A DNA stretch of 64,000 bases from Pseudomonas chlororaphis (GCF_000783395.1 NZ_JSFK01000033.1:24056-88055), one strand, 5' to 3'. Shown: positions 43,414 to 52,211, numbered from the stretch's first letter. Translations and numbers: made by a program. The notes: generated by a model not told the origin, from the sequence alone.

Positions 43414-44352
43414 TCAAGCCTGTTTCGGAATCAATGCCCCCGGCACCTGAATCACCTTGCTGGCCAGCAAATGCCCCGCCTCGGCAGCCTCCGCCGGACT
43501 CCCTCCCGATAGTCGGTTGGCCAGATACGCCGCACTGAACGAATCCCCCGCCGCCGTGGTGTCCACGACCTTTTCAACCTTCTGCGCCGGCACTTCAAAT
43601 GCCTCGCCATCACAACGAATCAAACAGGCTTCAGCGCCGCGCTTGAGCACCACTTCCGGCGTGCCAAACTGCGCGTAAGCGGCAAACACCGCCGCGCAAT
43701 CGGCGAAACCGAACAGCGCCTGTTCGTCGTCCACCGTCAATAACGCCAGATCAACGTAGGGCAACACGCTGCGATACGCCGCCCGCGCGTCTTCTACAGA
43801 CGCCCACAAACGTGGCCGGTAGTTGTTGTCAAAGACGATGCGCGCATCGCGCTGGCGCGCTTCGATCAGCGTCTGGATCAGTTTCTCCCGGCCCAGCGCA
43901 CCGAGCACTGCCAGAGTAATGCCGCTGAAATACAGCACATCGTAATCCGGCAACGCGGCCAGAATCGGCGCCGCTGCGGGTGTGGTGAAACAGTCGCGAA
44001 CCGCCGCTTCGTTGCGCCAATAGAGAAAACGGCGCTCACCGTTGGCGTCAGTCTGAATGCAATACAGGCCCGGCAAGCGTCCGGGTAGACGCTGAACCAG
44101 ATCGAGGCCGATACCTTCCTCGGACCAGATCTGGCACATGGCATCGCTGAAGCTGTCGTCACCCAGCGCGGTGACGTAATCGACCTGCGCGTTGTCGCCC
44201 ATTGCACGGGACAGATACACCGCGGTGTTCAGGGTGTCGCCGCCGAAGCTTTGCTGCAGGCTGCCGTCGGCGCGTTGCTGCAGTTCGATCATGCATTCGC
44301 CGATCAGGGCGATGCGCGGGGTGTTCGGGCCGAGGGGGCTGAGGGTGTTCAT
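43414..44352 (-). CDS. kdgK: 2-dehydro-3-deoxygluconokinase (KDG kinase)
   Basis: PfkB-family sugar kinase of 312 aa that phosphorylates 2-keto-3-deoxygluconate to KDPG for the Entner-Doudoroff pathway. N-terminal IALIGECMIELQQRADGSL and FGGDTLNTAVYLSR, sugar-binding YWRNEAAVRDCF, and the ATP/catalytic motif DTTAAGDSFSAAYLA with the base Asp. The adjacent PLP-dependent deaminase would supply KDG if it acts on D-glucosaminate. The ATG at 44352 is chosen since the longer frame runs into REP sequence. Confidence 0.88.
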   Translation of the reverse strand: MNTLSPLGPNTPRIALIGECMIELQQRADGSLQQSFGGDTLNTAVYLSRAMGDNAQVDYVTALGDDSFSDAMCQIWSEEGIGLDLVQRLPGRLPGLYCIQTDANGERRFLYWRNEAAVRDCFTTPAAAPILAALPDYDVLYFSGITLAVLGALGREKLIQTLIEARQRDARIVFDNNYRPRLWASVEDARAAYRSVLPYVDLALLTVDDEQALFGFADCAAVFAAYAQFGTPEVVLKRGAEACLIRCDGEAFEVPAQKVEKVVDTTAAGDSFSAAYLANRLSGGSPAEAAEAGHLLASKVIQVPGALIPKQA

Positions 44353-44396
44353 CTTGTGCTGTCTCTGTTGATGCGCGGGTGTCTGGGCGTGCCTCA

Positions 44397-44485
44397 TCGC
44401 TGGCAAGCCAGCTCCCACAAGGATTCATGTCGCTCACAGATTTTGTAATCAACACTGAACCCTGTGGGAGCTGGCTTGCCAGCGA
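44397..44485. repeat. REPIN (GTGGGAGCTGGC type)
   Basis: Inverted 23-nt arms 44397-44419 and 44463-44485, same class as 29227-29315, between kdgK and the deaminase gene. Confidence 0.9.
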
Positions 44486-44509
44486 ATGGCCGCAACTCGG
44501 TCTGAAGCT

Positions 44510-45724
44510 TTAGAAACACGTCTCCATGCTCTCGATCACCGACAACTGCTCATCCACCAGCAACCCTACACGCCACTTGTCGAACGTCAGGCACGGATGC
44601 GACGTGCCAAAGGAAATGATGTCACCCACGCGCAACTCAACGCCCGGCGCCACGGTCATGAACGCATGCTGATCCATCACCGCCGTGACCTTGCACGCGC
44701 CGACGTCATCGCCCAGCGCCGGCACCACACCGGCCTTGTAGCGCAGCAACGGCACCGGCAAACCGGCATCGAACGCGACATCACGCTTGCCCAGTGCGAT
44801 CACCGCAAAACCCGGCTCCGGCAGCGACTGCACATGCGCCCAGACTTCCAGCGCCGGGCGCAGACCTTCGTGCAAATCGCTGCGGCGGTCGAGCACGCAG
44901 CACTGCGCTTCTTTGTAGATACCGTGGTCATGGGCCACGTAACTGCCCGGACGCAAAACACTGAGGAAACGTCCGGCGGCGTTCTGCGTTTCGAAAGATT
45001 CGGCAATCAGGTCGTACCACGCAGAACCCGAAGCAGTGATGATCGGCTTGGCGATGGCGAACGCGCCGCTGTCCTGCAACTGCACCGCCAGACGCACCAG
45101 CGATGCGGCAAATTCACGAATCCCGCTGACGGCGTGATCGCCGTGAATCACTCCTTCGTAACCTTCGATGCCGGTCAGGGCTAGCGCCGGTTGCGCGTTG
45201 ATCGCCTTGGCCAGTTCGATGACTTCCTGCTCGCTGCGGCAACCGCAACGGCCGCCGACCACTCCGTACTCAATCATCACGTTCAGCTTCACCCCGCGCG
45301 AGGCGAAGTAGGCGCCGAGATCGGCGACGTTGTCCGGGTGATCGACCATGCAATAGAAATCGAACGACGGATCCACCAGCAGATCGGCAATCATTGCCAT
45401 GTTCGGCGTGCCGACCAGTTGGTTGGCCATCAGCACCCGGCGCACGCCGTGGGCGTAAGCAGCGCGGGTCTGGGTCGCGCTGGCGAGGGTAATGCCCCAG
45501 GCACCGGCGTCGAGCTGGCGCTTGAACAGTGCCGGGGTCATGCTGGTTTTGCCGTGGGGCGCCAGTTCGGCACCGCTGTCGCTGACAAACTTCTGCATCC
45601 AGCGGATGTTGTGCTCCAGCGCTTCGCGGTGCAGCACCAGCGCCGGCAGACTGACGTCACGCGTCAGGTGCGCGCCTAGGGTGGCGTCGCCCTTTTCCCG
45701 GGCAGTATTGATGGCAGTGGTCAT
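44510..45724 (-). CDS. PLP fold-III amino acid deaminase/dehydratase (D-serine dehydratase-like family)
   Basis: PLP enzyme of 404 aa with the alanine-racemase-type barrel. The probable PLP lysine is K59 in APHGKTSM. The C-terminal DSD-like domain keeps the zinc pair H376/C378 in FGTSHPCLTFDKW. Family members are D-serine dehydratase (DSD1) and D-threonine aldolase, both PLP- and metal-dependent. Neighbours are KDG kinase, RidA, an IclR regulator and an ABC importer. This fits D-glucosaminate dehydratase, which makes KDG and ammonia and was described biochemically from P. fluorescens; substrate assignment is inference. Confidence 0.82.
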   Translation of the reverse strand: MTTAINTAREKGDATLGAHLTRDVSLPALVLHREALEHNIRWMQKFVSDSGAELAPHGKTSMTPALFKRQLDAGAWGITLASATQTRAAYAHGVRRVLMANQLVGTPNMAMIADLLVDPSFDFYCMVDHPDNVADLGAYFASRGVKLNVMIEYGVVGGRCGCRSEQEVIELAKAINAQPALALTGIEGYEGVIHGDHAVSGIREFAASLVRLAVQLQDSGAFAIAKPIITASGSAWYDLIAESFETQNAAGRFLSVLRPGSYVAHDHGIYKEAQCCVLDRRSDLHEGLRPALEVWAHVQSLPEPGFAVIALGKRDVAFDAGLPVPLLRYKAGVVPALGDDVGACKVTAVMDQHAFMTVAPGVELRVGDIISFGTSHPCLTFDKWRVGLLVDEQLSVIESMETCF

Positions 45725-45763
45725 GGTCGAACTCCTCACTTTCGCGGCTGCAGGCAGCAGCGG

Positions 45764-46528
45764 TTATTCGTTGATGCGCCGGGCGAGGCTGTTGGCGCTC
45801 TCGATCAGCACCCGGCGATAGTCGTTGTAATTGTTTTTCGCATCGGCCCGTGGCGCGACGATGCACAAGGTGCAAATCGCTACGCCTTGCGGATCTTTGA
45901 CCGGCGCGGCGAAGCAATGGGTAAAGGTGTCGGCAACACTGTCGAAGGAGAAGAATCCGTCGATGCCGGCCTGACGGATTTCCGCGAGAAAACGTTCTAG
46001 CGGCAAACGCTCGCCATCGGGCAGGATGAAGTCGTCTTCGTCGATCAGGTCGATGATCTGTTGATCGCTCAAGTGCGCGAGCAACAGGCGCCCGGAAGCG
46101 GTCCACGGGATGGGTGCGTTTTCGCCGATGTCGGAGGAAATACGGAAATGCCGTTCGCCCTCCTTCATCAGTGCCACCGTGTATTTACGGCCGTTGAGCA
46201 GGCACATCTGCGCGGTTTCATGGGTCTGGCTGACGATCTCCTGCAAGGCGTGATCGGCCTCGCGACTGAGGTCGAAGTGACGCAAATGCGCCTGACCGAG
46301 GAAGTACAACTGCCGGCCGAGATAGACGTGACCGTCCTTGCCCACTGGTTCCAGAATCCGTCGTTCCAGCAGCGAGGCGACGAGTTCGTAGACCGTGGAT
46401 TTCGGGCTGCCGATGCCGTTGGCGATGTCATTCGGGCGCAGCGGCTGGCCGATCTCCTTGAGGAAATCGAGGATATCGAACGCCCGGTCCAGACCGCGTG
46501 CCCGGCGTTTGATGGTGTCTTCGGTCAT
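45764..46528 (-). CDS. IclR family transcriptional regulator
   Basis: 254 aa. N-terminal winged helix-turn-helix (about 8-65, GLDRAFDILDFLKEIGQPL, GSPKSTVYELVASLLERRI) and C-terminal effector-binding GAF-like IclR domain (SQTHETAQMCLLNGRKYTV, PIPWTASGRLLLAHLS). It lies upstream of the deaminase in the same direction, with a 39-nt gap, so it probably controls the deaminase/ABC genes. An in-frame ATG at 46543 is an alternative start. A possible target is the palindrome at 50389. Confidence 0.9.
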   Translation of the reverse strand: MTEDTIKRRARGLDRAFDILDFLKEIGQPLRPNDIANGIGSPKSTVYELVASLLERRILEPVGKDGHVYLGRQLYFLGQAHLRHFDLSREADHALQEIVSQTHETAQMCLLNGRKYTVALMKEGERHFRISSDIGENAPIPWTASGRLLLAHLSDQQIIDLIDEDDFILPDGERLPLERFLAEIRQAGIDGFFSFDSVADTFTHCFAAPVKDPQGVAICTLCIVAPRADAKNNYNDYRRVLIESANSLARRINE

Positions 46529-46606
46529 TTCAGTGGTTCCCATTCAAAGTCGCCGGATGGTAACTGGCCCTTGGTGTTGTGTCAGTTGGATTGCTGCCCT
46601 CACCCC

Positions 46607-46880
46607 CCGCCCTCTCCCAGAGGGAGAGGGAGCCTGACCGTATCGATGTAAATGTAAGCGTCATACGCAAAATCCGCATCGATACAGATCAGTCCCCTCT
46701 CCCAGAGAGATAGAGCCTGACTGTATCGATGCACATGTTGTGATCAACCGCCAAAACCTGCATCGACAGAGATCAGTCCCCTCTCCCAGAGAGATAGAGC
46801 CTGACTGGATCGATGCACATGTTGTGATCAACCGCCAAAACCTGCATCGATAGAGATCGGTCCCCTCTACCTCCGGGAGA
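46607..46880. repeat. 84-bp tandem repeat array with CCCTCTCCC motifs
   Basis: Two near-identical 84-nt units (46691-46774 and 46775-46858), preceded by a diverged copy (from about 46607) and followed by the start of another (46859). Each opens with TCCCCTCTCCCAGAGAGA and ends with TGCATCGA(C/T)AGAGATC. It fills most of the 394-nt gap between the IclR and RidA genes. Confidence 0.9.
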
Positions 46881-46922
46881 GGGTTAGGGTGAGGGGCTAC
46901 GGCCTAAGCAACGCAGCAATTT

Positions 46923-47312
46923 TCAAGCCTTTTTCTTGTACGCGATGCAGTCGATCTCGACCTTGCAATCAACCATCATGCTCGCCTGCACACAGGCCCG
47001 CGCCGGTGCGTGTTCAGGCTTGAAATACTCGCCGAAGACCTTGTTGAAACTGCTGAAATCCCGTGGATCGTCCAGCCACACGCCAGCGCGCACCACGTCT
47101 TCCAGGCCATACCCGGCCTCTTCGAGAATCGCGATCAGGTTCTTCATGGTCTGGTGGGTCTGCTCGACGATGCCGCCGACAATAATCTCGCCATCCACCG
47201 CCGGCACCTGGCCGGACACATGCAGCCAGCCATCCGCTTCTACGGCGCGAGCGAATGGACGGGGCTGGCCGCCCGCGGCGGTGCTGCCGGTGCCGTAACG
47301 GGTAATGCTCAT
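46923..47312 (-). CDS. RidA family enamine/imine deaminase
   Basis: 129 aa, YjgF/YER057c/UK114 family. It hydrolyses reactive enamines and imines made by PLP dehydratases to keto-acids and ammonia. The catalytic arginine R105 lies in HAPARACVQASMMVD, with the family segment LHVSGQVP and IEIDCIAY-like ending (VEIDCIAYKKKA). Its neighbour at 44510 is a PLP dehydratase, a natural source of such enamines. GGAGACG precedes the ATG; 28 nt separate it from the ABC ATPase gene. Confidence 0.92.
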   Translation of the reverse strand: MSITRYGTGSTAAGGQPRPFARAVEADGWLHVSGQVPAVDGEIIVGGIVEQTHQTMKNLIAILEEAGYGLEDVVRAGVWLDDPRDFSSFNKVFGEYFKPEHAPARACVQASMMVDCKVEIDCIAYKKKA

Positions 47313-47340
47313 GGGTACGTCTCCTGATTCAAAACGAAAG

Positions 47341-48132
47341 TTAAAACCGCGTGCTCTTGAGAAACTCAGCCAGACGCGGCGACTGCGGGCGTTCGAACAG
47401 CTCCTTGGGAGGCCCCTGCTCTTCGATCCGCCCCTGATTCATGAAAACGATTTTGTCCGAGACCTCGAAGGCGAAACGCATTTCGTGGGTCACCAACAAC
47501 ATGGTCATGCCGTCCTCGGCCAAGCCCTTGATCACGTTGAGCACTTCGCCGACCAGTTCCGGGTCGAGTGCCGAGGTGACCTCGTCGAAGAGCATCAAAC
47601 TCGGGTTCATCGCAATCGCCCGGGCAATCGCCACGCGCTGTTGCTGACCACCGGACAACTGACCGGGAAAGTGATTGCGCCGCTCCAGCAGGCCAACGCG
47701 CTCCAGCCATTTCTCAGCGAGGACGATGGCTTCGTCCTTGTGCATCTTCTTCACCTTGAGCAGACCCAGGGTAACGTTCTGCAACGCGGTCAAATGCGGG
47801 AACAGGTTGAACTGCTGGAACGCCATGCCGGTCATCGCACGATGGCGGGCGATGACTTTTTCTGCATGCCGGACACGCTTGCCGTTGACCTCGTCATAGC
47901 CGATGGATTCGCCGTCGAGCAGGATTTGCCCGCCCTGGAATTCTTCGAGCATGTTCACGCAACGCAACAGCGTGGTCTTGCCCGAACCGCTGGAACCGAT
48001 CAGCGTGACCACGTTGCCGCGCTGCATGCTCAAATCGACACCCTTGAGCACTTCGACCGCGCCGTACTGTTTGTGCAGGCCGCGGATGTCCAGCAATGCC
48101 TGATGCTGGGGGGAAACTTGAGCTTGAGTCAT
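47341..48132 (-). CDS. Polar amino-acid-type ABC transporter ATP-binding protein
   Basis: ATPase of 263 aa of the HisP/GlnQ type. Walker A GSSGSGKTT, Q-loop FQQFNLFPHLTALQNV, signature LSGGQQQRVAIARAI, Walker B LMLFDEVTSALD, His switch THEMRFA. The ATG overlaps the permease stop as ATGA, implying coupling. Confidence 0.93.
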   Translation of the reverse strand: MTQAQVSPQHQALLDIRGLHKQYGAVEVLKGVDLSMQRGNVVTLIGSSGSGKTTLLRCVNMLEEFQGGQILLDGESIGYDEVNGKRVRHAEKVIARHRAMTGMAFQQFNLFPHLTALQNVTLGLLKVKKMHKDEAIVLAEKWLERVGLLERRNHFPGQLSGGQQQRVAIARAIAMNPSLMLFDEVTSALDPELVGEVLNVIKGLAEDGMTMLLVTHEMRFAFEVSDKIVFMNQGRIEEQGPPKELFERPQSPRLAEFLKSTRF

Positions 48133-48791
48133 GGCAGGGCCACCCGCTTTTCAATGTGCCGGCCGAGTAATTCGATGCCGTAGTTGATGATGAAGAACAG
48201 AAAACCGGCGAACAGGTAGAACTCCAGGGTCATGAAGTTCCGGGCGATGATCTGTTGGGTGCTGAGGAGCAATTCGGCGACGCCGATCACCGAAAGCAAG
48301 GTCGACGCCTTGACGATCTCCGTGGACGAGTTGACCCAGGTCGGCAAGATCTGCCGCAGCGCCTGAGGCAACAGCACGTAGCCGAGGGATTGGTAGAACG
48401 TCAGGCCGATGGCCTGGCTCGCTTCCATCTGCCCGCGCGGCAAGGCTTGAAGCGCACCACGTACGATTTCAGCAACGTGCGAACCGCAAAACAGCGTCAG
48501 GCCCAAGGCTCCGGCCTGAAATGCGCTGATCTGCCAGCCCAGTGCCGGCGCGATATAGAAGCAGGCCAGCACCAGCACGAACACCGGCGTGCCGCGAATC
48601 AGATCAACGTAAAACCGAAACGGTGCGCGCATCCAGAACTTGCCGTACGTCAGCACCAGACCGGTAATAACGCCGAGCATTGTGCCGAGCAGAATCGCCA
48701 GCGCCGACACTTGCACACTGGTCAAAAAACCCTGCCAGAGCGGCTCGCGCGCGACCCACAACTCATGTAACCAACTGGGAGATTCGTACAT
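48129..48791 (-). CDS. Polar amino-acid-type ABC transporter permease
   Basis: 220-aa inner-membrane permease, HisMQ family, with several hydrophobic segments (AILLGTMLGVITGLVLTYG; FYLFAGFLFFIINYGIELL). The EAA loop reads GQMEASQAIGLTFYQSLGYVLLPQALRQILP. The paired permease is 9 nt upstream. Confidence 0.93.
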   Translation of the reverse strand: MYESPSWLHELWVAREPLWQGFLTSVQVSALAILLGTMLGVITGLVLTYGKFWMRAPFRFYVDLIRGTPVFVLVLACFYIAPALGWQISAFQAGALGLTLFCGSHVAEIVRGALQALPRGQMEASQAIGLTFYQSLGYVLLPQALRQILPTWVNSSTEIVKASTLLSVIGVAELLLSTQQIIARNFMTLEFYLFAGFLFFIINYGIELLGRHIEKRVALP

Positions 48792-48800
48792 CGCAGCCTC

Positions 48801-49463
48801 CTATCGGCGAATCGCCAGACGCTGCTCGAGGTATCGCAGCAGCATGGCAATGAGGTAACAGGCCGCGACATACAACGCCGTAGTCACCAGCCAGGTTTCA
48901 ATCACCCGGTAGCTTTCGACGTTGATCTTGCGCGCGTAATAGGTCAGCTCCGGCACCGCAATCGCGGCGGCCAGCGAGGTGTCCTTGAACAGCGAAATGA
49001 AGTTGTTCGACAGCGCCGGCAAGACATTGCGCAGCATCACCGGCACGGTGACGTAGGCCTTGACCTGCCACTCGCCGAGACCGATCGCCAGCCCGGCTTC
49101 GCGCTGCCCTTTGGGGATACTCAGCAAGCCACCACGGAAGACTTCGGTCAGGTACGCCCCGGCATACAACGACAGGGTGATGATGAACGAGGGAATCTTG
49201 TCCAGACGAATGCCGAGACTCGGCAGCGCAAAGTAGATCAACAGAATCAACACCAGAATCGGCGTGTTACGCACCACCGTGACGTACACCGAAGCCAGCA
49301 CCCGCAAGGCGCGATGCCTGGAAAGCAAGGCAAACGCCATCAGCAGGCCGATCACGCAGCCGATGGCGATCGACACCAGCGCCAGTTCGAGGCCCAGACC
49401 GAGCCCCGCCAGCAAGGTGTCGAAATCGCGCCATACGGCGGCAAAGTTCAACTGATAGTTCAT
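48801..49463 (-). CDS. Polar amino-acid-type ABC transporter permease
   Basis: 220-aa partner permease of the same family (LALVSIAIGCVIGLLMAFAL; VTVVRNTPILVLILLIYFALP), with the EAA loop GQREAGLAIGLGEWQVKAYVTVPVMLRNVLP. It is 51 nt downstream of the binding-protein gene. Confidence 0.93.
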   Translation of the reverse strand: MNYQLNFAAVWRDFDTLLAGLGLGLELALVSIAIGCVIGLLMAFALLSRHRALRVLASVYVTVVRNTPILVLILLIYFALPSLGIRLDKIPSFIITLSLYAGAYLTEVFRGGLLSIPKGQREAGLAIGLGEWQVKAYVTVPVMLRNVLPALSNNFISLFKDTSLAAAIAVPELTYYARKINVESYRVIETWLVTTALYVAACYLIAMLLRYLEQRLAIRR

Positions 49464-49514
49464 GGTCAGCAGTACCTTGAGCGGGGCGACTTTAATCGCC
49501 CCACTCTCACGGGA

Positions 49515-50363
49515 TCATTTGAATTCGACAGGGAAACCGATCGCAGGCGACGGCAGGTCAACGCCGAACCATTGTTTGAACGACGCCGCATAAGTCGGGA
49601 ATTCAACGCCGGTCATGGCTTCATGAAGCGCCGTGTTGACGAAGTTCAGCCAGTCCTGGTCGCCGCGTTTCACCGCGCACGCGTAGGTTTGCGGGCTCCA
49701 CGCATAGGTCGGGCTGCGGTAACGGCCAGGGTTCTGCACCATCAGGTATTTGACCGAGGACTGGTCGGTGGCGGCGGCATCGGCGCGACCGGAGTTCACC
49801 GCCTGATACATCAGATCAACGCTGTCGTACTGATCGACCTTGGCTTTGGGCAATGCCTGATGCACCAGCTCTTCGGCGTAAACGTTTTGCAGCACCGCCA
49901 CGGTGACGCTGTCGCCGGCGGCTTGCAGGTCTTCGATTTCCTTGTACTTGCTGTTGTTCGGCAGCAGCAGGCCGACGCCCTCGCGGTAGTACGGCAGGGT
50001 GAACGCCACTTGCTGCGCGCGGCTGGCGGTGACGGTGATGAACTGGCAGCTCATGTCGACCTTGTCGGTGAGCAGATTGGGAATCCGCGCATCGGAGGAC
50101 TGCACGACGAACTCGACCTTGCTCGGGTCGTTGAACAGACCTTTGGCGACGATCCGCGCGATGTCGATATCAAAGCCCTGCAACTTGCCGTCCGCACCCT
50201 GAAAGTGCCACGGCGCATTGGTGCTGCCGGTGCCCACGATCAATTTGCCACGGGCCAGAACACTGTCGAGCTTGCTGTCGGCTGCCTGGGCCATACCCAT
50301 GACAGCGGACGAAGCCGCAAGAACAAGAACACACGCTTTGAACAACGAAGGACGGCGATGCAT
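49515..50363 (-). CDS. ABC transporter periplasmic substrate-binding protein
   Basis: Family 3 solute-binding protein of 282 aa with a signal peptide (ACVLVLAASSAVMGMAQA). Motifs: GKLIVGTGSTNAPWHFQGADGKLQGFDIDIARIVAKG, DMSCQFITVTASRAQQVAFTLPYYREG, typical of polar amino acid or amino sugar acid receptors. It heads the importer operon; RidA follows the ATPase gene. GGAG lies 8 nt before the ATG at 50363; the GTG at 50372 is not needed. The ligand is unknown. Confidence 0.92.
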   Translation of the reverse strand: MHRRPSLFKACVLVLAASSAVMGMAQAADSKLDSVLARGKLIVGTGSTNAPWHFQGADGKLQGFDIDIARIVAKGLFNDPSKVEFVVQSSDARIPNLLTDKVDMSCQFITVTASRAQQVAFTLPYYREGVGLLLPNNSKYKEIEDLQAAGDSVTVAVLQNVYAEELVHQALPKAKVDQYDSVDLMYQAVNSGRADAAATDQSSVKYLMVQNPGRYRSPTYAWSPQTYACAVKRGDQDWLNFVNTALHEAMTGVEFPTYAASFKQWFGVDLPSPAIGFPVEFK

Positions 50364-50388
50364 GGCAAGCACTCCAGGATGGTGTTTA

Positions 50389-50404
50389 TTCCGCTATACC
50401 GGAA
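50389..50404. promoter_or_regulatory. Candidate IclR-family operator
   Basis: TTCCGCTATACCGGAA: arms TTCCG and CGGAA with a 6-nt spacer, 26 nt upstream of the binding-protein gene. A further half site CGGAA lies at 50415-50425. It is a good candidate for the IclR regulator encoded at 45764. The rest of the 337-nt gap 50364-50700 shows nothing else clear. Confidence 0.5.
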
Positions 50405-50700
50405 CATGGTTTGTTACTACGGAATAGACAGCAGAAAGTGTGCCACAGGATTGTTGGGGAATCTGCAGTGGAATTAAAACTTTTCGAAATCAAAGAGATG
50501 CAGAAAAAGGTAATGACGCTGTTACCAGAGACGCCATGAAGACTCGCTACCGATAGCTACACAAGCCGGGTATTCGCGCCACATTGCGGGGCGCATGACA
50601 CAAAACAATGCGCGTGGCACCTGTCAACTCTGACAGTAGGCGTACGGTGCTTGGTGGATTACCGTCAAGCGATACAGTCACACCTGAAAAGGAGATTCTG

Positions 50701-51132
50701 ATGAGCGCGAATATCCCTCTCGCTACTTTGCCTCCCACCTACCGCAAAGCGCTGAAAACCTGGCGCCCGGTAATCCTTTATTTCGCCAACGAACATTGCC
50801 CCGCCTGCGAGTGGGCCGGTCCGATTTTTCGCCAGACGGCCGAGCCGTACCGGCATCGTGCCAATATCTACATGCTCAATACCAGCGAAACTGCCCGTCA
50901 TCCGCTGGTCACCGGTACGCCCACCGTACTGTTCTACAAGAACGGCCGGCTGGTGAAAAAACTCAAGGGCATCGGTACGGAAGAAACCCTCGCACGGGAT
51001 TTCGCCGAGCACATCGGCAAGACAAAAGCGCCCGTTGCCGTCCGCAAACAAACGCATGATCTGCCCTGGCTGCGTCAGACACTTCGTACGTTGCGCACCG
51101 TTGCACGTGCGCGTCTGCGGAGTCAGTGCTGA
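50701..51132 (+). CDS. Thioredoxin-like protein with CPAC active site
   Basis: 143 aa. Thioredoxin fold with CPAC (C33-C36) in YFANEHCPACEWAGP and the cis-proline segment VTGTPTVLFYKNG. There is no signal peptide, so it is cytoplasmic. The C-terminal 35 residues are Arg/Thr-rich (LRQTLRTLRTVARARLRS), an extension beyond the fold. AAAAGGAGA precedes the ATG. The partner is unknown. Confidence 0.85.
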   Translation: MSANIPLATLPPTYRKALKTWRPVILYFANEHCPACEWAGPIFRQTAEPYRHRANIYMLNTSETARHPLVTGTPTVLFYKNGRLVKKLKGIGTEETLARDFAEHIGKTKAPVAVRKQTHDLPWLRQTLRTLRTVARARLRSQC

Positions 51133-51188
51133 ACAGGACGAAGGTTCCGAAGCCGCGTTAACCAAAAAGTCTAAGGGAGGGATAGGAC

Positions 51189-51647
51189 ATGACGAATTTG
51201 ATCAGGAATGGCGAGTTCTACGAAGGCGAAAAAGACTGGTCAGTGAGCGATTCAGAGCATGTGAAATTTAACAAAGATGACTGCAAGATCACTTCACCCG
51301 GATACATCAGTCAGGACGTCACTATCGAACCTGGCGTTGAATATGCGCTGGCCGCCAGAATGAAGACTGCACCCGGCTTCACGGCCTGCGTTGAATTGAC
51401 GTTCCACCCTTCTGACGAGGTGCTTGCTCTGCGGCTCGAAAACGCATCGAACTGGCAAGTATTGACCGACTGGATCCTCGCGCCACCCGGCACGACCAGA
51501 GCCACGGTCTTACTCCAGACAGAAGGAGCCGTCGGGGCTGCTGCTTCGCAATTTGGCAGTCTGAATCTACAGAGCCTGGAAAATAGAAAACCGAAAAACA
51601 TCCTGGTGCGAATCGTCGCGTGGTGGCGATCCCATTTCGGAGTTTGA
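51189..51647 (+). CDS. Hypothetical protein with carbohydrate-binding-module-like fold
   Basis: 152 aa. The opening NLIRNGEFYEGEKDWSV and the alternating beta pattern (YISQDVTIEPGVEYALAARM, TRATVLLQTEGAVG) recall galactose-binding-like beta-sandwich modules, which often begin NLIxNGxF. There is no signal peptide. The C-terminal tail (KNILVRIVAWWRSHFGV) is hydrophobic and basic. AAGGGAGGG precedes the ATG. Its function is not recognised. Confidence 0.7.
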   Translation: MTNLIRNGEFYEGEKDWSVSDSEHVKFNKDDCKITSPGYISQDVTIEPGVEYALAARMKTAPGFTACVELTFHPSDEVLALRLENASNWQVLTDWILAPPGTTRATVLLQTEGAVGAAASQFGSLNLQSLENRKPKNILVRIVAWWRSHFGV

Positions 51648-51691
51648 GGGCGAACCCGGTTGGGCCTGCATGTTTCGGGCTGTTCGCGGTT

Positions 51692-51973
51692 TCAGCGTTT
51701 GGCAGCCTCTGTATATATTTGGCTTCGCTCTCGCTTGCCTACGGCTATCACCGTGACAACCAATACTTCATCCTTGACGCGATACACCAAGCGATATCCG
51801 GCGCTTCGCAGCTTTATTTTGTATGCGTTACCCAGGTCTTTTAGCCGATCCGCCGGTACATGTGGATTAAGCAGCCGCTCCGCCAGTTTTTTCTTGAACT
51901 GATCTCGTAGACCTGCGCCCAGCTTCTCCCATTCTCTCCAGGCCTTTTCAGAAAACTCCAGCTCATAGGTCAT
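51692..51973 (-). CDS. RelE/ParE-type toxin
   Basis: 93 aa. It matches the RelE family of ribosome-dependent mRNA interferases: EFSEKAWREWEKLGAGLRDQF, LGNAYKIKLRSAGYRLVYRV, and the C-terminal VIAVGKRERSQIYTEA with basic/acidic catalytic residues. Its start overlaps the antitoxin end by 11 nt, as usual for toxin-antitoxin operons. Confidence 0.92.
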   Translation of the reverse strand: MTYELEFSEKAWREWEKLGAGLRDQFKKKLAERLLNPHVPADRLKDLGNAYKIKLRSAGYRLVYRVKDEVLVVTVIAVGKRERSQIYTEAAKR

Positions 51974-52211
51974 CTATTGAGACCTTGATGGTGGGGTCGT
52001 TTTCTCGCTCCTTGCAAAGCGCGATCAACTCCAGATCATCAAGACGCGTCATCATTGCCTCGTATTCTTTGGCAGGTACGCAATAAAACGCTGGTTCATT
52101 TCGGTTGAGAATCGCTACGGAGCGTCCACCTCCAGCAGCTACGGTGCCCATCGGATTTTTTTTCAATTCGGAAATACTCGCTACTACGTGGGAAAGAACG
52201 ATGTGTGCCAT
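51963..52211 (-). CDS. Phd/YefM-type antitoxin
   Basis: 82 aa. N-terminal DNA-binding Phd fold (VVASISELKKNPMGTVAAG, SVAILNRNEPAFYCVPAKEYEAMM) and an acidic toxin-binding tail (ERENDPTIKVSIDDL). AGGAGG lies just upstream of the chosen ATG; the longer in-frame reading back to 52451 runs into REP sequence and is rejected. Antitoxin-first order with overlapping toxin. Confidence 0.92.
   Translation of the reverse strand: MAHIVLSHVVASISELKKNPMGTVAAGGGRSVAILNRNEPAFYCVPAKEYEAMMTRLDDLELIALCKERENDPTIKVSIDDL

Noticed and set aside
46607..46880. CRISPR array
   Set aside because: Units of 84 nt are repeated in full with no unique spacers, so this is a tandem repeat.
49314..50477. 387-aa plus-strand reading frame opposite the ABC binding-protein gene
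   Set aside because: Shadow of the minus-strand binding protein and permease; Gln/Arg/His-rich, no start signal.
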